Source: Clostridia bacterium (GTDB taxonomy: Bacteria; Bacillota; Clostridia; Christensenellales; Aristaeellaceae). Taken from it: DNA of 64,000 bases. The translations under genes and the position numbers were made by a program. Shown piece after piece: positions 57,625 through 64,000 of the stretch (positions within the stretch are counted from its first letter, which is position 1; each line of letters starts with the position of its first letter). The notes beneath the pieces are model-generated. The model did no database searches. It was given only the letters and a program-made list of their open reading frames with translations, and was not told the origin of the DNA. The stretch spans positions 104,575 to 168,574 of the forward strand of contig JAFZOG010000152.1 of assembly GCA_017550745.1 (NCBI GenBank). The letters run 5' to 3'.

Positions 57625-59388
57625 ATGAAAACGAAGCGACGGCCCAGCGGAAGCATCCGCACCCGGGCAATCGTCACACAGGTGATTTTGATCGTCATCC
57701 CAGTCATTTTGTGCACATATTTTCTTTTTCAGCAAATCGCCTCGGACTCCGCTGTAAACAGTGCGAAAGTGACGTATCAATATGACCGATATATCGCCGA
57801 TTCCCTGGATACAGCCTGCCGCCAGATGGAATCCATGGCGAACACGATCGCTGGGAACCGGCTTGTGCGCGAATACGTCGCCATGGAAGAAAGTGAAGCG
57901 CGGGATCAAATGTTTCACGACAGCGTCGAGGGATTGCTTAAATATTCTTACAATCGATATCTGCCCACGCATCATGTTGAAGTGATTCCGGGAGCTTCGC
58001 TGGAGGATGTGCAGATCGCTTCCGGCACGCTGCGTTATTTCAGAAGCGCGTTTAGGATGTGGACGTTCGACCTGAGCGAAGGGATCCCCGACTGCTGCTT
58101 TTATTACCAGTTTCAGGGGGACGACGGCAATCCGAGCCTGTTGGTATTCAAGCCCACATCCACCATGCTCACCGAGACTGCGGACCGCATCGCCTCGATT
58201 AACAAACAAAGCTGCGCGCTGCTGGGCAGCGACGGAAAGCTGCTGTATATGCAGGAAACAGGGAATCAGGAAATCAGGAAAATCCTTGACAGCCCCAGTC
58301 CTGACATTACGGAAGGCTATCGTATTTTGAACGCGCGGGGAATCTACTACTGCATCCGCTGTGAGGCGCTTCCTGTTATGTTTGTTTCTGTACAGCCCAT
58401 GTCCAGCGTGTTTATTTCATCGGATCGGATTCTGCCGGCGCTGCTTGGCAGCCTGGTTCTCATCGTGTTTTGCAGCGTCGTTTCCTATCGCGTTTTTTTC
58501 AACGGCATTACCAAGCGGATCATCAGCCTTTCCGATGCCTGCGAATCGCTGACCATCGACCGGATCGGCATCACCGATCCACTCAGCGCCGTCCGTTCAG
58601 AGCCCCTCCCCGCTGTCCCGGCTGCGGGCAATGATGAAATTGGGATGCTGGCCAATTCCATCAACGATATGATCCGGCGGATATCCGAGCTTTCCGCGCT
58701 CAATGCCCAGGCGGTGCGCACCTCCCAGCGCACAGCCTATGATATGCTGGCCGCCCAGATCCATCCGCATTTCATCTATAACACCCTGGAAAACCTGCGC
58801 ATGATGGCGGAGATCAATGACGATCCCCAGGTAGCGGATCAATTGTACGCCCTGGGCCGGATGCTGCGCCTGAGCATCAGCGACGCTTCCTCTACCGGAG
58901 AGGTGAGCATGGAGATCGAACACGCGGAGATGTACCTGCAATTGCAGAAGCTGCGTTTGAACAATCAATTGCAGTACGAAATTGCGGAAATCGACGACGA
59001 TATCCTGCGGGTCAAATGTCCCCGTTTCCTTTTGCAGCCGCTGGTGGAAAACGCGTTAAAGCACGGGTTTCAGAAAAAAACAACGCCTGGCCATATCTGG
59101 ATCACGGCCGGGCGGTATGGGAAAGGGATTTGGCTGAAAGTAAAAAACGACGGGGAAGGGTTCTCCGAGGAAAGGCTTGAGGAAGTCCGCGAAGCGCTGC
59201 GCCACAGCCATCCCATTGAAAACACCAGGGGCGGTATCGGGCTGGTGAACGTGAACACGAGGCTCAAAATGTTTTACGGGAATGACGCGGGGCTCACCAT
59301 CGAATCCGATCAGGAAACAGGCACCGCCTGCACGCTGTGGCTGGTCACGGACGGTTCGTCCACGTATCCCGAAACGTACCGGGCGTAA
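57625..59388 (+). CDS. YesM-type sensor histidine kinase
   Basis: A 587-residue membrane sensor from the ATG at 57625; the frame opens at 57505 but the promoter lies inside that part, and GGAGG precedes 57625. Layout: membrane helix (about 14-35), extracytoplasmic sensing region (about 36-270), second helix (LLGSLVLIVFCSVVSYRVFF), HAMP-like segment (ITKRIISLSDACESL, DEIGMLANSINDMI), His_kinase domain with the phosphoacceptor in AAQIHPHFIYNTLENLRM (His380), and HATPase with VENALKHGF and GGIGLVNVNTRLKMFYG. Family members sense extracellular sugars via binding proteins. Its 3' end overlaps the response-regulator gene by 44 bases on the other strand. Confidence 0.95.
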   Translation: MKTKRRPSGSIRTRAIVTQVILIVIPVILCTYFLFQQIASDSAVNSAKVTYQYDRYIADSLDTACRQMESMANTIAGNRLVREYVAMEESEARDQMFHDSVEGLLKYSYNRYLPTHHVEVIPGASLEDVQIASGTLRYFRSAFRMWTFDLSEGIPDCCFYYQFQGDDGNPSLLVFKPTSTMLTETADRIASINKQSCALLGSDGKLLYMQETGNQEIRKILDSPSPDITEGYRILNARGIYYCIRCEALPVMFVSVQPMSSVFISSDRILPALLGSLVLIVFCSVVSYRVFFNGITKRIISLSDACESLTIDRIGITDPLSAVRSEPLPAVPAAGNDEIGMLANSINDMIRRISELSALNAQAVRTSQRTAYDMLAAQIHPHFIYNTLENLRMMAEINDDPQVADQLYALGRMLRLSISDASSTGEVSMEIEHAEMYLQLQKLRLNNQLQYEIAEIDDDILRVKCPRFLLQPLVENALKHGFQKKTTPGHIWITAGRYGKGIWLKVKNDGEGFSEERLEEVREALRHSHPIENTRGGIGLVNVNTRLKMFYGNDAGLTIESDQETGTACTLWLVTDGSSTYPETYRA

Positions 59389-60304
59389 CGCCGGTGTATT
59401 TCTTGAACGTAGAAAAGAAGTACCTGGTGGAAGGAAAGCCGCAGGCCTGGCCCACATCCTGGAGGGACAGGCCCGGTTCCTTCAGGATTTTCCGGCATGC
59501 CGCGTCAATGCGCAATTGATTCAGGTACTGGACGAATCCCATCCCCGTTTCCTTATGAAACAGGGTGGTAAAATAATTAGGCTGCAAAAATACTTTGTTC
59601 GCCATCCCCGCCAGGGTGATGTCCTGCGCGAAGGAAGCTTTCATTTCCTGCACCACTTGCTTTACCTCGGGCGAATTGATAGGTTTTTCCAAGGGCAAGG
59701 CGCGCAGACGGCCTATCATTTCCTTTGGCGCGCGGGCGTCCTCCGCCATCTCCTTCGCCAGGCCGCACACCTGCCAGAAAGGGATTTCCCTGCCCGCTGC
59801 CCGAATGAACTGATCCAGCGTTTCCACGGGCAAATCACTTCGGTTCATCTGATCCTTAAGAGCCGCATAGATTTCTTCGTCGCTTTGGGCCGCCGTGCGA
59901 AATGCTTCGGCCAGATCCAGGGCGTCGTTTTTTTCTTCCTGCTTTCGCTGCTGCCGCGTCCGTTCGATCAGGGAAAACAGTTCTTCTTTGTTGACCGGCT
60001 TGATCAGGTAATCGCTGACCCGCAGGCGGATGCTTTCCTGCAAAAGCGGCACGTCGTCCAGCCCCGTTAAGACGGCGTAACAGCGCAGGCCCTTTTCCCG
60101 AAATTTCGCAATCAGCTCCAGGCCCGTCATACCGGGCATGCGGATGTCCGTGATCAACAGATCGGGAAGACGATTCTTAAACCTTTCAAAGGCCAGCGAT
60201 GGGTCGGTATAGGCTTCAATTTCCATTTCCGGATACTTTCTGCCGATGATTTTCTTTAATCCTTCCACAATCAGCATTTCGTCATCCACCAAGGCGATTT
60301 TCAT
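59345..60304 (-). CDS. Response regulator with AraC-type DNA-binding domain (YesN-type)
   Basis: A 319-residue regulator. Receiver domain 1-120: VDDEMLIVEGL, phosphoacceptor Asp53 in LLITDIRMPGMTGLEL, and DYLIKPVNKEEL with the conserved Lys. A linker (about 120-215) follows, then two AraC helix-turn-helix units from about 215: DITLAGMANKVFLQPNYFTTLFHKETGMGFVQYLNQLRIDAACRKIL and SLQDVGQACGFPSTRYFFSTFKKYTGVTPGTFRD. It is the expected partner of the kinase at 57625, though encoded convergently rather than in the usual tandem order. Likely activates the LplBCA operon and perhaps the GH5-GH42 operon, whose promoter overlaps its own. Confidence 0.95.
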   Translation of the reverse strand: MKIALVDDEMLIVEGLKKIIGRKYPEMEIEAYTDPSLAFERFKNRLPDLLITDIRMPGMTGLELIAKFREKGLRCYAVLTGLDDVPLLQESIRLRVSDYLIKPVNKEELFSLIERTRQQRKQEEKNDALDLAEAFRTAAQSDEEIYAALKDQMNRSDLPVETLDQFIRAAGREIPFWQVCGLAKEMAEDARAPKEMIGRLRALPLEKPINSPEVKQVVQEMKASFAQDITLAGMANKVFLQPNYFTTLFHKETGMGFVQYLNQLRIDAACRKILKEPGLSLQDVGQACGFPSTRYFFSTFKKYTGVTPGTFRDTWTNRP

Positions 60305-60343
60305 AGCGCGCCCTCCCGTTCCTCAAAGAATCGATCCCTGATT

Positions 60344-60372
60344 ATTATACTTTTGAACCTTGTTTTTTTCAA
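60344..60372 (-). promoter_or_regulatory. Response-regulator gene promoter
   Basis: Minus-strand TTGAAA (60372-60367), 17-base spacer, TATAAT (60349-60344). It overlaps the opposing promoter at 60360-60387. Confidence 0.8.
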
Positions 60373-60387
60373 CTGGCTGGCTATACT
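60360..60387 (+). promoter_or_regulatory. GH5-GH42 operon promoter
   Basis: TTGTTT (60360-60365), 16-base spacer, TATACT (60382-60387). Confidence 0.65.
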
Positions 60388-60425
60388 TAACTTGACAGGA
60401 TGAAAGATACAAGGGGGAAATACGC

Positions 60426-61472
60426 ATGCGGCATCTTCCCGAGCGTTTTCAGTGCGGCATCAACTTAGGGAACAGCTTGGACTGCTTTGAGGAGCAGGGA
60501 CCCGGAAAGGAAACAAGCTGGAGCAATCCGCCTATCTCCCGGGAGATGATTCATCTGTTCGCTTCTTCTGGTTTTGATATGCTGCGGCTGCCCGTAACCT
60601 GGGACCGGCATTTTGATCCGGACACCGGAAATGTGGACGATTCATGGTTGGCGCGTGTAAAGGAAGTGGTGTCCTGGGGTATGGACGAAGGCATGATGGT
60701 GATCCTGAATACGCATCATGAGTTTCGCTGGCTCACGCCGGAATTGAGCCGCCTGTACGATATCCTTCCCCAATATCGCAGGCTTTGGCAGCACATTGCC
60801 GCCGCTTTTTCCGATTACGGCGACGGGCTGATTTTCCAGGGCGCCAACGAACCCAACCTGATGGGCGGGGAAAACTGCGCCTGGGGCAGCGGCAATCCCA
60901 ATGTGCGCGCCAGCATCAACGCCATCAACCATACCTTTGTCCGCACTGTCCGGGAAACGGGCGGAAACAACGCACGGCGCTGGCTTTGCATCCCGGGGCT
61001 GGCAGCCCGCCCTTTGCCGGACTGCATGAAGGACATGATCATGCCAAAGGACGACCGCCTGATTTATACCATTCACTGTTATTCCCCGGACCGCTTCGTG
61101 TTCAGCAGGAAGGATGAAACGGATACGCCGTACCTGGACGAAAGCTGCGTCCTGGAAATACGCGAAATGTTTGAGAATATCAGGCGGTATGCCCTGCCTC
61201 ACGGCGTGCCTGTGATGATTACCGAATTTGGCGCGGTGGCAAAGAAGTTGCCCGGAACGGACGAATGGAACACCCGGGAAAGAACGGCGTTTGTGGAAGC
61301 GTTTCTCTCCTGCGCCAATCAGTTAGATATTCCCTGCCTGTGGTGGGACAATAATTATTTAGGGTCAGGGGATGAATACTTCGGGCTCTTTGACCGGGAG
61401 AAGCTGACCTGCCGTTTCCCGGCAATTGTAAAGGCATTGACGGAAAACAAGCGGAGGATCGGCCATGACTGA
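60426..61472 (+). CDS. Glycoside hydrolase family 5 (endoglucanase-like)
   Basis: A 348-residue GH5 TIM-barrel enzyme without a signal peptide, so it acts on imported oligosaccharides. Motifs: FQCGINLGNSLDCF at the N-terminus, FDMLRLPVTWDRHF, MVILNTHHEF, the acid/base Glu142 in FQGANEPNLMG, HCYSPDRFVFS, and the nucleophile Glu267 in VMITEFGA, then LWWDNNYLG. Substrate could be cello- or gluco-oligosaccharides. It overlaps the GH42 gene by eight bases. AAGGGGG precedes the ATG. Confidence 0.93.
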   Translation: MRHLPERFQCGINLGNSLDCFEEQGPGKETSWSNPPISREMIHLFASSGFDMLRLPVTWDRHFDPDTGNVDDSWLARVKEVVSWGMDEGMMVILNTHHEFRWLTPELSRLYDILPQYRRLWQHIAAAFSDYGDGLIFQGANEPNLMGGENCAWGSGNPNVRASINAINHTFVRTVRETGGNNARRWLCIPGLAARPLPDCMKDMIMPKDDRLIYTIHCYSPDRFVFSRKDETDTPYLDESCVLEIREMFENIRRYALPHGVPVMITEFGAVAKKLPGTDEWNTRERTAFVEAFLSCANQLDIPCLWWDNNYLGSGDEYFGLFDREKLTCRFPAIVKALTENKRRIGHD

Positions 61473-63501
61473 AAGAAATGTGGAAAACAAGCTGTACGTA
61501 GGCGTCAATTATCATCCCCACGATTGGCCGGCGAGCAGATGGGAAACCGATATTCTTTTGATGCGGGAAGCAGGTTTTACCACCGTGCGCCTGGGCCATC
61601 TGTGCTGGGATTGTTTTGAACCGGAAAACGGGCGTTTTACCTTTGTCTGGTTTGACGGTGTGATGGATTTATTTGCTCAGGCGGGCATCGGTGTGGTGCT
61701 TGACCTGTCCGTTCATCCCGCCCCGGTTTGGGTGCACAGGGAATGCCCCGGCTGCACGCTTTACGGGAAAAGCGGTACGCCCGCCCCGGCAGTACGCCGT
61801 TATATGGAGGATGTGCTGGATCCAGACTATCAGCGCTATGCCCTGCGGTTTGCGCATACTTTGGCAAAGCGGTATGCCTCTCATCCGGCGCTGTTCGCCT
61901 TTGGTCTTTGCAATGAGCAAGGCGCGGGTTATCTGAATCACTCTCCCTGGGCGAAAGCGCGTTTCCAAGCCTGGCTCAAAGAAAAGTATCATTCCGTTGA
62001 CATGTTGAACGCCGCTTGGGCGACCCAGCGCTGGAGCCGCCGCGTGAATGCTTTTGATGAAATAGAGCTGCCGGAGAATGAAGTGGAAAAGGGCTCCCCG
62101 GAAGCGTGGATGGATATGCGCCGCTTCTTTTCCGACGGTATCGCTCAGTTTTTAAGGAAGCTGAAGGAAACCGTCGAAGCAGCCGCGCCTGGCATTCCCC
62201 ACACCTCCAACCATTATTCCGGCCATGACGGACTGGGCTTTGATTACCTCAAATATCGCCATGATTTTGTGGATTATCCCGGCATGGGCTTTTATCCCGA
62301 TTATGCCGTCAATGAGAAAACCCACTACGCCCTGACCGTTTTGCAGGAGAGACGCGCAGAATTTGATAAACCTCTTTGGTGTATCGAGTTTATTTCCGGC
62401 TTGAACGGACAATACGCGGGGCCGAAGGGCAGCCTGCGGATGCTGGCTTTCCTTTCTATTTTGTATGGCGCCCAGATGATCCTGGGGTGGACTTGGCGGA
62501 CGATGCTGCACGGTGAAGAGCAATTCTTCTATGGCCTGCTGGATCACGCCGGGATGCCGACACCGGCGTTTGAAGAATACCGTGAGATCGCCCGGGATTG
62601 CCGGAAGCTTTCCGCATATGGGTTTCCCAGGCGCGTATCTCCTCAGATCGCCGTGGCATTCCAGCAGGAAAACCAGTGGATCGGCCAGTACCATCCCCAT
62701 CAGTTCCGTCAGCCCTACAGCGCGGCCATCATCTGCGCCCAGCGGGCGCTGTTTGAGGAAAACAGGGATTATAACATGGTTCACTTGGGCGATATGGAAA
62801 AAGAATACAAGCTGCTGATCGTTCCCGACTGCGCCATTCTGACGGAAGGCGCAGCCCGCGAGATTCGGTATTTTGTGGAAGCCGGCGGCCATGTGTGGAT
62901 GACGGGATACTCCGCGATGCTGAAAGAAGATATCGGCGCGTTTGATTCGCCCCGTCCCGGTATGCTGGACGATGTGTTTGGCCTGCGGGTAGCAGGCTTT
63001 ACGCGGGCGGGGGATCTGGATGAAGGAGGATATCCGCTTCCGTCCGGAACCACCATTCAGGGAAAAAACAGCCAGGTGACTGTGGATATTCAATATAGGG
63101 AGCATCTGGTTTTGACCACCGCCTCCAGCCTTGCCGTTTTCCCGGACGGCTCATGCGCCGTTGCCGTTAATGGCTACGGAAAAGGGAAAGCCTGGTATCT
63201 GGCCCCGGAGGCAAACGCCGATCTGTTGCGCTGGCTGCTTGAAGAAACAAAAGACATATTAGGTTTGTACCCACAGCCTGTCTTTCCGGCAGGCATACAA
63301 GGCCGCATCATAGGTGAAAACCGGCTATTTGTTTTGAATACGACAAATCAGCCTATCACTGTTCCATTGCCCACTCTCTGCGAAGGAGCGCTGTCCGGCA
63401 CGAAATATGAGAATGAAATCTTCCTTACCCCTTACGACGGTGAACTCCTGTTATTCACAGTAGCGGAAGGGGAGAGCTTCCTGCAGTTTTGGCGGCCATA
63501 G
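61465..63501 (+). CDS. Beta-galactosidase, glycoside hydrolase family 42
   Basis: A 678-residue GH42 enzyme. N-terminal catalytic barrel: YVGVNYHPHDWPASRWETDILLMREAGFTTVRLGHLCWD, the acid/base Glu151 in FAFGLCNEQGAGY, and the nucleophile Glu308 in LWCIEFISGLNGQYAGPKG. The trimerisation (glutamine-amidotransferase-like) domain follows from about 395 (PQIAVAFQQENQWI, YKLLIVPDCAILTEGAAREIRYFVEAGGHVWMTGYS), then a small beta domain to the end. No signal peptide. It starts inside the GH5 gene, so the two are translationally coupled and probably act on the same imported glycan. Confidence 0.94.
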   Translation: MTERNVENKLYVGVNYHPHDWPASRWETDILLMREAGFTTVRLGHLCWDCFEPENGRFTFVWFDGVMDLFAQAGIGVVLDLSVHPAPVWVHRECPGCTLYGKSGTPAPAVRRYMEDVLDPDYQRYALRFAHTLAKRYASHPALFAFGLCNEQGAGYLNHSPWAKARFQAWLKEKYHSVDMLNAAWATQRWSRRVNAFDEIELPENEVEKGSPEAWMDMRRFFSDGIAQFLRKLKETVEAAAPGIPHTSNHYSGHDGLGFDYLKYRHDFVDYPGMGFYPDYAVNEKTHYALTVLQERRAEFDKPLWCIEFISGLNGQYAGPKGSLRMLAFLSILYGAQMILGWTWRTMLHGEEQFFYGLLDHAGMPTPAFEEYREIARDCRKLSAYGFPRRVSPQIAVAFQQENQWIGQYHPHQFRQPYSAAIICAQRALFEENRDYNMVHLGDMEKEYKLLIVPDCAILTEGAAREIRYFVEAGGHVWMTGYSAMLKEDIGAFDSPRPGMLDDVFGLRVAGFTRAGDLDEGGYPLPSGTTIQGKNSQVTVDIQYREHLVLTTASSLAVFPDGSCAVAVNGYGKGKAWYLAPEANADLLRWLLEETKDILGLYPQPVFPAGIQGRIIGENRLFVLNTTNQPITVPLPTLCEGALSGTKYENEIFLTPYDGELLLFTVAEGESFLQFWRP

Positions 63502-63564
63502 AGTAAAATACTTACATGCTTGAAAGCACGGTTCTTTATCCCTCTTGGCACGGCAGACTCATGT

Positions 63565-63888
63565 CTATTTCAAAAACGTGAAAGACTGCAATTTAAATAA
63601 CCTGCGGTTTTGGAAAAACTGTCCCGTCCAGCCCTCCGTCCTGTTTTCAGCGATCAGGTACAGGGCGTGGCGGCCTATGATAGGGATGGTTTTCATTTTG
63701 TACACGCCATCTCCTGTTCCGATAGGGCATACGCCAATTTCCGGGCCAATTTCCGGGTCGTCCAATCGGGCGCGGAGGCGGCATTTGACGCCCATTCCTT
63801 TTACGTTCAGCGCCAATGTCAGCCCATCCCCGGTAAAATCCTCCCCGAAGTCGAAATACTTACTCAACTTTCCCATAACGAAACGCAC
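63565..63888 (-). pseudogene. Probable CBM6-like domain fragment
   Basis: Within 63502-64000 a minus-strand frame of up to 107 residues reads LSKYFDFGEDFTGDGLTLAL, then DDPEIGPEIGVCPIGTGDGV and IIGRHALYLIAENRTEGWTG, ending FKLQSFTFLK. The order of strands and the ending (xHxLYLxF..LFxLxxFxF) resemble CBM6-type beta-sandwiches at the C-terminus of GH43 enzymes. No catalytic domain or ribosome site precedes it, so it is best read as the surviving 3' end of a lost hydrolase gene; a genuine small protein is less likely. Base composition is lower in GC than the operons beside it. Confidence 0.5.
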
Positions 63889-63961
63889 GAGAAAGCGAGG
63901 TGACGCCTAAAAAAGGGACCTGAAAAAAAGTACTGTTTACAAGAAAAAGGGCATCAAACTC

Positions 63962-63970
63962 TGGTATAAT
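63962..63970 (+). promoter_or_regulatory. Extended -10 promoter at the window edge
   Basis: TGG then TATAAT (63965-63970); the sequence runs on as a leader ending in GAGAGGA, so a plus-strand gene probably starts just outside the window. Confidence 0.55.
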
Positions 63971-64000
63971 AGGGTTGCTACACCAAACCTACCGAGAGGA

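Noticed and set aside
1-64000. tRNA, rRNA, CRISPR or prophage genes
   Set aside because: No T-loop/acceptor pairs, rRNA stretches, evenly spaced direct repeats or phage structural genes were seen on either strand.

Overview
The window reads as chromosomal DNA of a GC-rich (roughly 55-60 % by eye) anaerobic Clostridia-type Firmicute, possibly near Christensenellales; the lineage is inference. Supporting signs are a SCIFF ranthipeptide precursor with its radical-SAM maturase, a GlgC/GlgD/GlgA glycogen set, HemZ, the Asp23-FakA pair, AGGAGG ribosome sites with some TTG/GTG starts, several radical-SAM enzymes, and a glycan locus with an LplABC-type transporter and a YesMN-type two-component system. 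No rRNA, tRNA, CRISPR array, prophage or transposase gene was seen.

Layout. 1-1421: pnp (cut by the window edge) and rpsO on the minus strand, with a hairpin-rich spacer. 1688-4716: SCIFF peptide, its maturase and an Orn/Lys/Arg-type decarboxylase. 4776-6657: rimO, then a compact locus that looks like an undescribed type I toxin-antitoxin module (38-aa hydrophobic peptide on the minus strand, about 95-nt convergent RNA on the plus strand), beside a structured repeat. 6658-10885: FAD dehydrogenase, dtd, MBL hydrolase, hemZ. 11027-19231: asp23, fakA, polA, an AT-rich orphan, coaE, lytic transglycosylase, solute-binding protein. 19315-23156: flotillin and pfkA (minus), ROK glucokinase (plus). 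23222-27763: SBP-like exported protein, DUF308 protein, TetR regulator with bioY, MATE pump, stand-alone winged helix. 28117-34042: K+ channel, serine hydrolase, VOC protein, exonuclease, small redox/iron proteins, YhaM, lipoprotein. 34105-38452: ABC importer of the Fe3+/AfuABC type with a 75-bp tandem repeat inside the operon. 38610-42707: glgC-glgD-glgA; GlgA has a histone-H1-like tail. 43079-47032: small membrane proteins, carboxylesterase, GH43; then a 167-bp MITE. 47255-50289: TRAP transporter dctP-Q-M. 50511-51756: small proteins. 52062-63501: glycan locus with an alpha-amylase relic, GH29, LplABC-type importer, two-component pair, GH5 and GH42. 63565-63888: a likely CBM6-like domain fragment.

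Working together, the right-hand half is carbohydrate acquisition: secreted binding proteins feed CUT1-type permeases, cytoplasmic GH29/GH5/GH42/GH43 enzymes and an esterase trim imported glycans, a sensor kinase/AraC-type regulator sits between the divergent transporter and hydrolase genes, and glucokinase, PFK and the Glg proteins direct hexose to glycolysis or storage. The left half is mainly housekeeping (RNA decay, ribosome modification, replication, cofactors).

The least-explained signals are the type I TA-like locus at about 6.25-6.60 kb, the covarying hairpin repeat shared by 6.2 kb and 37.1 kb, the GlgA basic tail, the mirror-image overlapping promoters at 24.7 kb, and the tail-to-tail overlap of the sensor kinase and regulator genes.
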